Below are positions 17,305-28,053 of a stretch of DNA of 64,000 nt, piece by piece. The translations under genes and the position numbers were made by a program. The stretch's first letter is position 1. The number at the start of each line of letters is the position of its first letter. Below the pieces are notes generated by a model that saw nothing but the letters and a program-made list of their open reading frames with translations, was not told the DNA's origin and searched no databases. The stretch spans positions 4,154,001 through 4,218,000 of the forward strand of contig FSRV01000002.1 in the NCBI GenBank assembly GCA_900142905.1, given 5' to 3'. This DNA is from Burkholderia sp. GAS332 (GTDB taxonomy: Bacteria > Pseudomonadota > Gammaproteobacteria > Burkholderiales > Burkholderiaceae).

Positions 17305-17393
17305 TTAATGTGTAGCCTTCTTTACCTGAACGTCCAGGCAGCAGAGGGCACAACGGTTATTTGACGCTTGGGCAAGCAAGCATCAAACACTGA

Positions 17394-17630
17394 ATTCGCG
17401 TACTCGAGATCGCCCCGCCCTGGGTGCGCACGGACCTCATGAACAGCCGCGAAGCCGAACAGGCGATGCCGCTTGACGCGTTCATCGACGAAACGATCGC
17501 TGTCCTCGGAAGCAACGCAGACGAGATTCTGGTTGAAGGTGCGAAGCTGTTCCGCGGCAACCCGGGGCCCGGCGAACACGACCTGGTCAACGGCTTCAAT
17601 GCACAGATGGCGGAAGTGTTTGGCGGATGA
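17394..17630 (+). pseudogene. C-terminal remnant of an SDR oxidoreductase
   Basis: The frame gives IRVLEIAPPWVRTDLMNS and later AMPLDAFIDETIAVLGS and PGPGEHDLVNGFN, the last third of DltE-like short-chain dehydrogenases. The Rossmann motif and the catalytic Tyr-x-x-x-Lys are missing. The TGA at 17391 interrupts the frame just where IRVLEI begins, and one missing G there would restore the usual TG-IRV sequence, so a frameshift followed by a 5' deletion is likely. It stands divergent from the truncated TetR gene. Confidence 0.6.
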
Positions 17631-17704
17631 ATGGTGGCCTGCCGGATACGTGATACAGGCGATAGGCCACCGGAGCAGACCAACACTAGAGGAAAGGAAG
17701 CGAC

Positions 17705-18427
17705 ATGACGATTGATCTTTTGAAGCGGGCTATTGAGGCCCATGGAGGCCTTGAGCGCTGGAATACGTTCAGAACGCTTGAAGCCGAAATGTCGATCACA
17801 GGCGGCATCTGGCATGTCAAGCAGAAGCCGGATATTTTCAGGCACGTCGTCGCCGCAATCGATATGCACGCCCAGCGTGTCGAAATGCGGCCTTTCACTG
17901 CACCCGATCGACACGCCATTTTTACCCCGGGCCGCGTCGCCGTCGAATCGACCGACGGGCGCGTACTCGAGAGTCGCGACAATCCGCGTTCATCCTTCGC
18001 CGGCCATAGCCAGCAGACGCCCTGGGACGATCTTCATGCGGCCTATTTCTGCAGTTATGCACTGTGGACTTATTTGAGCACGCCGTTTCTCTATACGTAT
18101 CCTGGCGTCGTGACCGAGGAGTTGTCGCCGTGGCATGAAGACGGTGAGCAATGGCGGCGCTTGAAAGTGAAGTTTCCAAGTTCCATCGAAACGCATTCAC
18201 GCGAGCAGATGTCGTACTTCGGCCCGGATGGTCTGCTGCGGCGCCATGATTACACGGTGGACGTCATGGGCGGCGCTACCGGCGCAAACTATGCGTCGAA
18301 CTATCAGGACTTTGACGGCATCATGGTGCCGACGACCCGGCGCGTGTTCGCTCATGACGCTGATGGCCAGAAGATTGACGAGCCGCTGCTGGTTGCCATC
18401 GACATTGCCTCGGTCTCCTTTCGCTAG
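17705..18427 (+). CDS. Hypothetical protein, 240 residues
   Basis: I do not know the function. The protein starts with MTIDLLKRAIEAHGGLERWN, a pattern seen at the N-terminus of LolA-like or outer-membrane lipoprotein-sorting folds (helix, then EAHGG), and continues as antiparallel strands with many aromatic residues (YALWTYLSTPFLYTYPGV). There is no signal peptide, so it should be cytosolic. AGGAAAGGAAG precedes the ATG by five bases, a strong ribosome site. It is not part of an obvious operon. Confidence 0.65.
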   Translation: MTIDLLKRAIEAHGGLERWNTFRTLEAEMSITGGIWHVKQKPDIFRHVVAAIDMHAQRVEMRPFTAPDRHAIFTPGRVAVESTDGRVLESRDNPRSSFAGHSQQTPWDDLHAAYFCSYALWTYLSTPFLYTYPGVVTEELSPWHEDGEQWRRLKVKFPSSIETHSREQMSYFGPDGLLRRHDYTVDVMGGATGANYASNYQDFDGIMVPTTRRVFAHDADGQKIDEPLLVAIDIASVSFR

Positions 18428-18546
18428 GACTACGTAGCGGGAGACGGTTTCCCGGGAGGGCGTGCAGTTCTCTCTTGCTGAAGGTCTCTCGTCCTCGCAC
18501 AAACGGACATTCCCGCGACGATGCTGGGTGTCTGTAACGGGCCGGC

Positions 18547-19371
18547 CTATCCCCCGCGGCCAGCGCAGCGGTTGACGAATTCCGCGACCAGGTCCGTGAT
18601 TTCCGCTGGTCGCTCCAGGCTCGGCAGATGGGCGGCGCCGGTCAACTCATGGTACGACCCGTTCAACACCGTAGTTGCAACATGACGGCTTCGTTCTTGC
18701 GTGCTCGGAAGGTCGAGGTCACCACAAATAACAAGTGATGGCACCGATACCTCACCCAAACGACGATAGGCGGCCACGGCATCAAGATTCGCCCCGGTCG
18801 GCGGCGACCTGAGCGCAACGGAGTTCATGTCGAGGAACAGTTGGCGAGCCTCACCCACAACGCGACCTTCTGGCTCCAATGGGCCGTCTAGAGAAAGGCG
18901 AGTTCTAATCGCGATCGCCTGATCTACGTCACCGATCTTTTCGGCTTCCTTCAGTTGCATCCGCAGGCCCTCGATTTCGGGCGAGCAGATTGCCGTGGGC
19001 GCGCCGGTCACGTTGGGCGCAATGAGAACAAGGCCACGGATACACGATGGATGCTGAAGGGCTGCATCGAGTACGATTTCACCGCCCTGTGAGCATCCAA
19101 CAAGGATCGCGGGCTTGCCGTCCGTCGTGGCTTCAATCACCGCCATCAAGTCCGCGACTGCAGAAAAATCCTCCGCGTCGGCGCGGGTCTCGCCAAAGCC
19201 ACGCCGATCGTAGGCGATAGCCTTATTGCTCTCGCCGATGCCATCCAGTTGTGCGCGCCACATGCGGCGATCTGCGACGCGGGCGTGCAGAAAGATGATC
19301 GGGTCGCCACTGCCGACGACTTCCGCAGCCAGCGAGGCTCTGCCGGACGCAATCCGATATTGGGTGCTCAT
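18547..19371 (-). CDS. Alpha/beta hydrolase
   Basis: 274 residues. It has the alpha/beta hydrolase core: the oxyanion strand PIIFLHARVADRRMW, the nucleophile elbow GCSQGG (Ser about 94), an acid in VICGDLDLP, and the histidine in GAAHLPSLE. It probably hydrolyses an ester, lactone or similar small molecule in the cytoplasm. The substrate is unknown. It lies alone on the minus strand, divergent from another alpha/beta hydrolase gene. Confidence 0.8.
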   Translation of the reverse strand: MSTQYRIASGRASLAAEVVGSGDPIIFLHARVADRRMWRAQLDGIGESNKAIAYDRRGFGETRADAEDFSAVADLMAVIEATTDGKPAILVGCSQGGEIVLDAALQHPSCIRGLVLIAPNVTGAPTAICSPEIEGLRMQLKEAEKIGDVDQAIAIRTRLSLDGPLEPEGRVVGEARQLFLDMNSVALRSPPTGANLDAVAAYRRLGEVSVPSLVICGDLDLPSTQERSRHVATTVLNGSYHELTGAAHLPSLERPAEITDLVAEFVNRCAGRGG

Positions 19372-19407
19372 GGCTCATCCTAAGTGTTGGTGAAAACTGG
19401 ATTTGAA

Positions 19408-19548
19408 ATGATTGACGAGATCACACGCGATCTTAGGATACCGTTTGTTGAGCTTGTCGGCTGCGAACCGCCGAGTCCAGTGATAATGAAGGTGGAACGC
19501 TTCGGTCTGCGTGACTTTATGATGGTCTTACTTGCGCATTGGAGGTGA
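19408..19548 (+). CDS. Possible small open reading frame
   Basis: A 46-codon frame from ATG 19408 (or 52 codons from GTG 19390) runs to TGA 19546-19548, ending just before the next gene. The peptide MIDEITRDLRIPFVELVGCE has a normal composition but no known match. There is no clear ribosome site. It could be a leader peptide, a gene fragment or chance. Confidence 0.2.
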   Translation: MIDEITRDLRIPFVELVGCEPPSPVIMKVERFGLRDFMMVLLAHWR

Positions 19549-19553
19549 CGTGA

Positions 19554-20525
19554 ATGGGTACTCTTGCGACTATCGCAATGGCAGCGGCTATTAGCACTGG
19601 AGCCCCGCCGCAGATGGTGCGGGCGGACATTGATGCGCCAGGTCCCGCAGGGCCCTTGCGAGGCACGCTGCTGTCGCCTGCCGCTCATGACGTTCCGATG
19701 GTCCTGATCGTACCGGGTTCGGGCCCAACTGACCGGAACGGCAATAGCCCAAACGGTCTTCAGGCATCGACGTACCAGTTGATCGCTGAGGGCCTGCTAA
19801 GCCGCGGTATCGCGTCGGTTCGAATTGACAAGCGAGGCATGTTCGGTAGTGCGTCGGCCATACCTGATGCGAATGACGTCACAATCGAAGACTACGCAAC
19901 AGACGTGCACGCGTGGGTGACGACCATCCGAAAGCGGACGGGTGTCTCCTGCGTCTGGGTGTTGGGGCACAGTGAAGGCGGATTGGTGGCACTGGTGGCC
20001 GCACAGCACACGGCTGACATTTGCGGTCTGATCCTGGTATCCACACCAGGACGCCCGCTCGGAAAGGTATTGAGGGAGCAACTGCAATCAAACCCTGCAA
20101 ACGCCCCTATCTTGGGTAATGCAATATCGATACTCGACGCCCTTGACGCCGGGCAAGCGGTCGACGCGACAAAGATCGATCCCGCACTGATGCCGTTGTT
20201 CGCGCCGCAAGTCCAGCGCTTTCTCATGAGCGAATGGCGGCTTGATCCAGCGACCCTTCTGGCGGGTTATACAAAGCCGGTGCTTATCGTGCAGGGATTG
20301 CGAGATCTTCAGGTCGGCCTCCAGGATGCGCAACGGCTGAAGCATGCAAATCCCCGAGCCGAACTCGCGCTCGTCGCCAACGCAAATCATGTCCTGAAGA
20401 CGGTCCGCACGCAGGACCGGAGCGAAAACTTCGCAGCCTACTCGAACCCGGATCTTCCGCTGGCAGACAATGTCGTCGACGTGATTTCGACCTTCATACA
20501 GAACTCAACGACGGGTCAACGTTAG
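19554..20525 (+). CDS. Alpha/beta hydrolase, probably exported
   Basis: 323 residues. The core reads VLIVPGSGPTDRNGNSPNG, a glycine-rich oxyanion loop seen in peptidase S9/S15-like hydrolases, then the nucleophile GHSEGG (Ser about 143), and a C-terminal histidine in NANHVLK. The short hydrophobic N-terminus (MGTLATIAMAAAISTGAPPQ) may be a signal peptide without a strong basic start. GGAGGTGA precedes the ATG. The substrate is unknown; the family contains peptidases and esterases. Confidence 0.75.
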   Translation: MGTLATIAMAAAISTGAPPQMVRADIDAPGPAGPLRGTLLSPAAHDVPMVLIVPGSGPTDRNGNSPNGLQASTYQLIAEGLLSRGIASVRIDKRGMFGSASAIPDANDVTIEDYATDVHAWVTTIRKRTGVSCVWVLGHSEGGLVALVAAQHTADICGLILVSTPGRPLGKVLREQLQSNPANAPILGNAISILDALDAGQAVDATKIDPALMPLFAPQVQRFLMSEWRLDPATLLAGYTKPVLIVQGLRDLQVGLQDAQRLKHANPRAELALVANANHVLKTVRTQDRSENFAAYSNPDLPLADNVVDVISTFIQNSTTGQR

Positions 20526-20634
20526 GCTCGATCGAATCAAGTCGTTTGCGGCTGTCCGCTCACACTGGATTGGTGAGCGACCAGGCAACGGTATGCGTCA
20601 ACGATCCGCGCAAGGCGGCACGGGGAACGGGACA

Positions 20635-21774
20635 ATGGAAAAAAACATCATCAGGTTGTTGACAGGCGTAGCCACCGGATTCGCATTGATGCTGGGCGCA
20701 TGTGCGCCGGTTCAAACCTCGCCATCCCAGCTCGGCGAGTACAGCCCGCAGTCGCCGTTTCCTGGTGCCGGCTGGACGGAGGTTCCACCGGCTACGCAGG
20801 GTTTTTCGGCAGAGGGGATCGACCGGGCCGTTGCCTACGCGAAACAGGAGGGTTCGACGTCCGGCATGATTGTTCATGACGGGCTGGTCGTGGCCAAGTG
20901 GGGCGATGTATCGAGGAAATCGAATCTCCACTCTGCGCGCAAGAGTTTCATGAGCGCGCTGATCGGCATTGCGGTCGCACGCGGCCAGATGCACCTCGAC
21001 GATACGCTGGCGCAACTCGGCATCGATGACAATGAGCCGTCTCTGTCGCCGACCGAGAAACAGGCTAGCGTGCGCATGCTGCTGGAAGCACGCTCGGGTG
21101 TCTATCACCCAGCCGTATACGAGACGGCGGAGATGGAAGCGTCCAAGCCCCCGCGCTACAGCCACCCGCCGGGTACATTCTGGTACTACAACAACTGGGA
21201 CTTCAACACGCTCGGCACGATCTACGAGAAGGCGACAGGCGAGGGTACCTTCGAGGCGCTAAAGACGGAGATCGCCGATCCCATTGGCATGCAGGACTAT
21301 CGGTCATCGGACGGTCACTATGTATCGGGCGGCTTAGCCACGCGGTACCCGGCCTATCCGTTCAATATGAGTGCCCGCGATCTTGCCCGTTTCGCGCTGC
21401 TGTATCTGCACAATGGCCGTTGGCGCGACCAGCAGATCGTTCCGGCGGAATGGGTAGCGGAATCAACCCGTTCGTATTCCGACACGCCGACCGGCGGGTA
21501 CGGGTATATGTGGTGGACCAGCGTACCGGCGAGCGGACCTCGTGGGCCGAAAGTGACACTGCTACGGCCTACTTACTGGGCCGACGGTCACCTAGGGCAG
21601 TACGCAGTGGTCGTGCCGTCGCTTGATCTCGTGGTTGTTAATCTGGTCGATTCACGGCTGACCTCGAAGCGCATGGGGCAATCGAAAATGGAGAGACTGG
21701 TGTGGCTGGCCGAGTCCGCCGGAAACGCGACCGGCATCGGCTCTGAACCCGGCCAGATGTCTTCGACGCAATAG
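20635..21774 (+). CDS. Beta-lactamase-related serine hydrolase lipoprotein
   Basis: 379 residues. A lipoprotein signal precedes Cys23 (LMLGAC). The class C beta-lactamase/esterase fold is shown by Ser100-Ala-Arg-Lys103 (S-x-x-K), Tyr-x-Asn in WYYNNWDFN (about 183-191), and a C-terminal ADGHLGQY, which takes the place of the K-T-G box. It is probably an envelope esterase or peptidase rather than a resistance enzyme. A longer frame starts at 20593, but ATG 20635 gives a normal lipoprotein signal. It converges on dgdA. Confidence 0.75.
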   Translation: MEKNIIRLLTGVATGFALMLGACAPVQTSPSQLGEYSPQSPFPGAGWTEVPPATQGFSAEGIDRAVAYAKQEGSTSGMIVHDGLVVAKWGDVSRKSNLHSARKSFMSALIGIAVARGQMHLDDTLAQLGIDDNEPSLSPTEKQASVRMLLEARSGVYHPAVYETAEMEASKPPRYSHPPGTFWYYNNWDFNTLGTIYEKATGEGTFEALKTEIADPIGMQDYRSSDGHYVSGGLATRYPAYPFNMSARDLARFALLYLHNGRWRDQQIVPAEWVAESTRSYSDTPTGGYGYMWWTSVPASGPRGPKVTLLRPTYWADGHLGQYAVVVPSLDLVVVNLVDSRLTSKRMGQSKMERLVWLAESAGNATGIGSEPGQMSSTQ

Positions 21775-21808
21775 TCCGACGCCGCCGGTGCCGGGTGATC
21801 TGGGCTAA

Positions 21809-23188
<1,380 letters not shown>

Positions 23189-24073
23189 ATGGAAGCTAGA
23201 AGCGGGGCTAATATCTTGAGTCGTTCACTCGAAATCGATCTGCTGCGTTCGTTTACCGTCATTGCCGAGGTCCGGGCGCTCAGTCGTGCGGCCAACCGGA
23301 TCGGCCGGACCCAGTCTGCGCTGAGTCAGCAGATGAAGCGCCTCGAAGAAATCGTCGATCAGCCGCTATTCCAGCGCACGGGTCGTGGGGTGGTGCTGAC
23401 GAATCCCGGCGAACGTCTTTTGATCCACGCCCAACGCATTCTGCGACTGCACGACGAGGCGATGGCTGATCTTTCCGGTAAAGGGCTGTCGGGGACGATC
23501 CGCTTTGGCTGCCCGGACGACTATGCAGCCGTTTTCCTCCCACATTTACTGCGTCAGTTCTCGAGTCAACACCCGCAAGCGTTGGTGGAGGTCATTTGCG
23601 CGCCCACCCCACGATTGCTCGAACAACTGGAGATGCATGCGCTGGACCTTGCCATGATCTCGTTGCCTGAGGACGCTCCGAATGAGGACTTCATTCGCCG
23701 CGAACCGTTGGTCTGGGTCGGCTATCCGGGACTGGATTGCGCGCACTTCGACCCATTGCCGCTGGCGCTTTCCGATCCGGACACGCTTGACCACGTGGCG
23801 GCCTGCGAGGCACTGCAACGCGCCGGCAGGGCCTACCGCATCGCCTATGCGAGCAGCAGTCTTGCCGGGCTCACGGCCCTGGTCCGCTCGGGGCAAGCTG
23901 TGGCCGTCATCACGCAGACGGCGGTCGCCCCGGATCTCTCCATACTCAATGGCGATCCTGCGCTTCCGCCGTTGCCCACCGTCGGCATTACCCTGAAGTT
24001 CGAGCGGGAGCGTCCCGCTCATCTGACCACGGTATTCGCCGAGCACATCAGACTGACGCTGCCCTTGCTGTGA
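23189..24073 (+). CDS. dgdR: LysR family regulator DgdR
   Basis: 294 residues. The LysR winged helix reads EIDLLRSFTVIAEVRALSRA, then NRIGRTQSALSQQMKRLE. The effector domain carries FGCPDDYAAVFLPHLLRQF. It is divergent from dgdA and probably represses it in the absence of 2-aminoisobutyrate-like substrates, as DgdR does in B. cepacia. ATG 23189 has no strong ribosome site; TTG 23216 is an alternative. Confidence 0.85.
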   Translation: MEARSGANILSRSLEIDLLRSFTVIAEVRALSRAANRIGRTQSALSQQMKRLEEIVDQPLFQRTGRGVVLTNPGERLLIHAQRILRLHDEAMADLSGKGLSGTIRFGCPDDYAAVFLPHLLRQFSSQHPQALVEVICAPTPRLLEQLEMHALDLAMISLPEDAPNEDFIRREPLVWVGYPGLDCAHFDPLPLALSDPDTLDHVAACEALQRAGRAYRIAYASSSLAGLTALVRSGQAVAVITQTAVAPDLSILNGDPALPPLPTVGITLKFERERPAHLTTVFAEHIRLTLPLL

Positions 24074-24210
24074 TCGAACAGGCTCAGCCGAGGTTGGCGA
24101 TCTGTCGTCGCCTCAGCGCGCCAAGCGATCATTCGACATTGATGAAAAGATCACTGACAATCCAAGCGGACTTTCACCCAAAGCAGTACCCGTTAGAGAC
24201 GAGGCGAATA

Positions 24211-24681
24211 GTGTCGAATCAAGCACGCGAGCTGTTGAAGGCAACCGAAATCGACGCAATGGAGCCGCAGCGCTCCGTGCATCCATTGAATGAACGAGCG
24301 GTTCGTCTTAAGAGGTCGTTGAGCGACATGACCGGGCTCACGCAGTTCGGCTTTCACCTCATCACGATCCAGCCGGGGCACGAGTCCACCGAATATCATC
24401 GCCACCTTTACGAAGAGGAGTGTGTCTACATCCTCTCAGGCACGGGCGAGGCGATGATCGACAATCAGGTGCACGAAGTTGGACCCGGAGACTTCATGGG
24501 TTTTGCACGCGGAGGCGCCGCACATACGTTGTCGAATACTGGCCGCATCCCTCTTGTGCTTATCGTCGCCGGTCAGAGGCTGGAGCAAGATGTTTGCGAC
24601 TACCCACACAAAGGCAAGCGCCTGTATGCGGCGGGCACGAATAAGGTTTTCGTGGACCTTCCCAACGAGAGCAAAGACTAA
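24211..24681 (+). CDS. Cupin domain protein
   Basis: 156 residues with one cupin barrel. Motif 1 reads HESTEYHRHLYEEECVYILSG (metal ligands His-x-His ... Glu), and motif 2 GPGDFMGFARGGAAHTLSN supplies the last histidine. Such single-domain cupins bind a metal and often a sugar or small acid; the activity here is unknown. I chose GTG 24211 because GAGGCG precedes it; the frame is open to 24070, but the extra residues have no cupin pattern. It follows dgdR on the same strand but 137 nt away. Confidence 0.7.
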   Translation: MSNQARELLKATEIDAMEPQRSVHPLNERAVRLKRSLSDMTGLTQFGFHLITIQPGHESTEYHRHLYEEECVYILSGTGEAMIDNQVHEVGPGDFMGFARGGAAHTLSNTGRIPLVLIVAGQRLEQDVCDYPHKGKRLYAAGTNKVFVDLPNESKD

Positions 24682-24785
24682 GGGGCTGTTCAACCCCAAA
24701 GGGTGCGTTTTCGTTTGAGCGGGGTAACAGCGAATTTCGACTTAGAAGTCCGAGTTGTGACCACATTGAGATTTCGCGCATATCG

Positions 24786-26633
24786 ATGAAACCCTCAAAC
24801 AGAGCCCCCTCCCTGAAAAGACGGCGTATTTTGCAATTCGCTGTTGGACTCACATTTTTGCCTGGCGCATGGAAACGGATGCTCGCATCGGCGCAAGCCG
24901 CGACATCCGGAGCGCTTGCTCGTGTGCGTCCGGGCGATCAGGGCTGGCCGTCCGAGGCGCAGTGGAACGAACTCGGCCAGCAAGTCGGCAATGCGCTGGT
25001 CAAAGTGCATTCTCCCTTGATGACTTGCCTGAACTCGCCCGATAGCGACGACTGCAAGCAGCTATTCAAAGAACTCAAGAATCCTTATTTTCTCGGCGAC
25101 GAGGCGGGTCTGACGCAATCCCTCGGCTGGGTAGATGCGTGGACATCGATGCCCAGCGTCTATGCGGTGGCCGCCCGCAATACGAACGACGTCGTCGCCG
25201 CGGTCAACTTTGCACGCCGGAACAATGTGCGCCTCGTGGTGAAAGGCGGCGGCCACAGCTATCAAGGCACTTCGAATGCGCCGGACTCTCTGCTGGTCTG
25301 GACGCGAAAAATGAACGACATCAGCCTGCACGACGCGTTTGTCGGTGAGGGATGCGAGGGTCGCGCCTCGCCCGTGCGAGCGGTCACGGTGGGTGCCGGC
25401 GCGCTCTGGGCGCACGTCTATGACGCGGTCACTACGCAGGCCGGGGGTTATGTGCAAGGTGGTGGCTGTATGACGGTTGGTGTGGCCGGCCTCATCCAGA
25501 GCGGTGGATTCGGGAACTATTCCAAGGCATACGGACTGGCGGCGGGAAGCCTGCTCGAAGCCGAAGTCGTCACGGCGGACGGTGCTGTTCGGATCGCCAA
25601 TGCCTGCACCCATCCGGATCTGTTCTGGGGGCTGAAAGGCGGCGGAGGCGGCAGCCTGGGTGTGGTCACACGACTGACGCTGCGGGTCTACGAATTGCCC
25701 GAAACCTTCGGCGGGGTGAACATGACGATCAGGGCCGCATCGGCGCCCGCGTTTCGCCGGCTGATCGGCCTGATCGTGGACTTCTATCAACAGAAACTGC
25801 TTAACCCGCACTGGGGCGGACAGATCATCCTGCGCCGCATCAACGTCCTTCAGATCGCCATGGTTTTCCAGGGGCTCAGCCGCAGCGAAGCGCAAGCAGT
25901 CTGGCAACCGTTCATGGATACGATCGCTCGCGCACCGGATGATTTCAAGCTCGAGTTCTCGCTACTCAAGATCGTGGCGAGCTCGGCTCGCAGTTTCTGG
26001 GCGCCGACAATGATCAAGAAACTCCTCGGTTTCATCAGTACCGACGACAGGCCGGGCGCGCCCAAAAGCAATGTCTTCTGGACGGACGACCAATGGGATG
26101 CAGGTCACGTCTTGCACGGCTACGATTCCGCGTGGCTTCCCGCGACCTTATTGCAAGACGGCCAGCGTCAAACCCTAGCCGATGCGCTGTTTGCTGCGAC
26201 CCGCCACTGGGCGGTATCACTTCACATCAACAAGGGTCTGGCAGGGGCGCCGGCCGAGGCCATCGCTGCCGCCAGAGACACGGCAATGAACCCGGCCGTG
26301 CTCGATGCCTTCGCCCTGCTCATCTGCCAGGCCGCGGAGCCGCCAGCCTATCCCGGCATTCCCGGCCACGAGCCCGACACCGCGCTGTCGCACCGCGACG
26401 CGCAGGCCATCGGACACGCAATGGACGAAGTGCGCAAGCGGGTTCCGAGCGCCGGTTCTTATGTAGCCGAAAGTAATTTCTTCGATGCGGACTGGCAGCA
26501 GTCCTTCTGGGGCTCGAATTACAGCAGGCTGCTCGCCGTTAAGGATCGGTATGACCCCGATGGCTTGTTTTTCGTTCATCATGGCGTAGGGAGCGAACGC
26601 TGGAGCGCCGACGGTTTCACCCGGGTCGCTTGA
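24786..26633 (+). CDS. BBE-type FAD-linked oxidase, probably exported by Tat
   Basis: 615 residues. The N-terminus (SLKRRRILQFAVGLTFLPGA) looks like a Tat-type signal. The PCMH-type FAD domain contains VVKGGGHSYQGTSN with His157 and VQGGGCMTVGVAG with Cys228; these are the positions of 6-S-cysteinyl, 8-alpha-histidyl bicovalent FAD in berberine bridge and carbohydrate oxidases. The C-terminal SNFFDADWQQSFWGSNY is the BBE segment. It should oxidise a sugar, alkaloid or other bulky alcohol in the periplasm. It stands alone. Confidence 0.8.
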   Translation: MKPSNRAPSLKRRRILQFAVGLTFLPGAWKRMLASAQAATSGALARVRPGDQGWPSEAQWNELGQQVGNALVKVHSPLMTCLNSPDSDDCKQLFKELKNPYFLGDEAGLTQSLGWVDAWTSMPSVYAVAARNTNDVVAAVNFARRNNVRLVVKGGGHSYQGTSNAPDSLLVWTRKMNDISLHDAFVGEGCEGRASPVRAVTVGAGALWAHVYDAVTTQAGGYVQGGGCMTVGVAGLIQSGGFGNYSKAYGLAAGSLLEAEVVTADGAVRIANACTHPDLFWGLKGGGGGSLGVVTRLTLRVYELPETFGGVNMTIRAASAPAFRRLIGLIVDFYQQKLLNPHWGGQIILRRINVLQIAMVFQGLSRSEAQAVWQPFMDTIARAPDDFKLEFSLLKIVASSARSFWAPTMIKKLLGFISTDDRPGAPKSNVFWTDDQWDAGHVLHGYDSAWLPATLLQDGQRQTLADALFAATRHWAVSLHINKGLAGAPAEAIAAARDTAMNPAVLDAFALLICQAAEPPAYPGIPGHEPDTALSHRDAQAIGHAMDEVRKRVPSAGSYVAESNFFDADWQQSFWGSNYSRLLAVKDRYDPDGLFFVHHGVGSERWSADGFTRVA

Positions 26634-26709
26634 GGCGCCGCAGCGCGCTAACCAACCAGCCAGACCAGACATGCTCGGCAAAGTGGGTTCGCCGACAATG
26701 GAGGGATCT

Positions 26710-27921
26710 ATGTTCGACGAGGCGCTGCGTTTCGAGGGCGGCCCAGACTGGCATCACTTCCACGTCTATACCGATAGTAGTTTTGTCGCGGTACTGTTGG
26801 TTGCTGCTCTCCTGCTCGCCATTCTGCTGGCGAGCGCGATCTGCTACTACGTGACGCGCGCGATCATATTGATGATCGTTGGCCGCCTCGCACGCCAGGA
26901 GCAGCACAAGTGGCTGCGAGCCGCCGAGCGCCACAAGGTCTTCCATCGGCTCGCGCCGCTCGTGCCCGCGGCGATCGTCTACGCGGCCGGCCCTCTGCTT
27001 TCCGGACTCACGTTCCCGCTGATCGCGGCGCTTGGACATCCACTGGCGCTGCTCGCGGCCTGCTACATGGTGTGCACGCTGCTTCGCGCCGCGCTCGCGT
27101 TCCTCGGCAGCGTTAGCGAGCGCTACAGCCACGTCCCATCCGCGAGCGAGCGGCCGATCAAAAGCTTTTTGCAGATCGCCACCATCGTGCTGTACGTGAT
27201 CGCGCTGATCGCCGTGATTTCGGTGTTGCTGGAGCGTTCGCCCGCATACTTCCTCACCGGCCTCAGCGCGATGACGGCGCTTCTTATCATTATCTTCCGC
27301 GATTCGCTGCTCGGCTTCGTTGCCAGCATCCAGCTTGCCGCCTACGACATGCTCCGGGTGGGCGACTGGATCGAGGTGCCCGGTTTCGTCGCCGACGGCA
27401 CGGTGATCGACATCGCGCTGAACACGATCAAGGTGCAGAACTTCGACAACTCGATCGTCATGCTGCCGAGCTACGTTCTGCTGACGAACAGCGTGAAGAA
27501 CTGGCGTGGCATGACAGAGTCGGGCGGCAGGCGCGTCAAGCATGCGATTCATTTTGACGCCGACACCGTCCGCTTTCCCGACGAGGCGCTGCTTGCCCGG
27601 CTGCATAGCGATGTCGACCGGCCGCTCGCCGCACTTGCACCCGGTGACGCACAGCGGCGCACAAACCTCGGCCTGTACCGTCTTTATCTGACCGCGTATT
27701 TCCGCGACCACCCGGCGGTCCGTCACGACATGCCCCTCGTGATCCGCCAACTGCAGTCCAGCGAACCTGTCGTCGCGCTGGAGATCTATCTCTACGTCGA
27801 CGAGACTCGCTGGGAACCGTACGAAAACCTGCAGTCCGATATGCTTGACCATGCTTATGGGCTCGTGCCGCTGTTCGGCTTACGCTGCTGGCAGCAACGC
27901 TCGTCATCCCGGCAGCCGTAG
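26710..27921 (+). CDS. Mechanosensitive ion channel, YbdG/MscS family
   Basis: 403 residues with five predicted membrane helices. The pore helix and MscS domain begin at about LTALSAMTALLIIIFRDSLLG in family terms (here GLSAMTALLIIIFRDSLLGF) and continue with DWIEVPGFVADGTVIDIALN and VKVQNFDNSIVMLPSY-like sequence. The length and the arrangement match YbdG (MscM) rather than short MscS. It should release solutes on hypo-osmotic shock. GGAGGG precedes ATG 26710 by five bases, so I prefer it over ATG 26671. Confidence 0.8.
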   Translation: MFDEALRFEGGPDWHHFHVYTDSSFVAVLLVAALLLAILLASAICYYVTRAIILMIVGRLARQEQHKWLRAAERHKVFHRLAPLVPAAIVYAAGPLLSGLTFPLIAALGHPLALLAACYMVCTLLRAALAFLGSVSERYSHVPSASERPIKSFLQIATIVLYVIALIAVISVLLERSPAYFLTGLSAMTALLIIIFRDSLLGFVASIQLAAYDMLRVGDWIEVPGFVADGTVIDIALNTIKVQNFDNSIVMLPSYVLLTNSVKNWRGMTESGGRRVKHAIHFDADTVRFPDEALLARLHSDVDRPLAALAPGDAQRRTNLGLYRLYLTAYFRDHPAVRHDMPLVIRQLQSSEPVVALEIYLYVDETRWEPYENLQSDMLDHAYGLVPLFGLRCWQQRSSSRQP

Positions 27922-27990
27922 CGGAACTCGGGGAGTGGAATCTGCCCGGCGCAGAAGCGGCGGCTAACGCGCGCCTGCTAAACTCATCCC

Positions 27991-28030
27991 GATTTCCGAT
28001 TTCCGATTTCCGATTTCCGATTTCCGATTT
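27991..28030 (+). repeat. Heptanucleotide tandem repeat (GATTTCC)n
   Basis: The unit GATTTCC is repeated perfectly five times and followed by a partial copy (GATTT). The array begins 69 nt after the channel gene and ends 23 nt before the Sui1-like start codon. A repeat of seven bases in such a place can change in copy number by slipped-strand mispairing and would change promoter or leader spacing rather than the reading frame. Confidence 0.9.
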
Positions 28031-28053
28031 CACTGTCTTTGAGTAAAGCAATC

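Noticed and set aside
24682..24785. GGGGCTGTTCAACCCC as an insertion-sequence end
   Set aside because: The dyad lies just after the cupin stop and could be part of a terminator; no transposase remnant or second end was found nearby.
26617..27852. Minus-strand open frame of 411 codons
   Set aside because: It is antisense to the mechanosensitive channel gene, His/Arg/Asp-rich without motifs, as usual for shadows in high-GC DNA.
27991..28030. CRISPR-like repeat
   Set aside because: The unit is 7 bp and contiguous without spacers, so it is a simple tandem repeat. No CRISPR array or cas gene occurs in the window.
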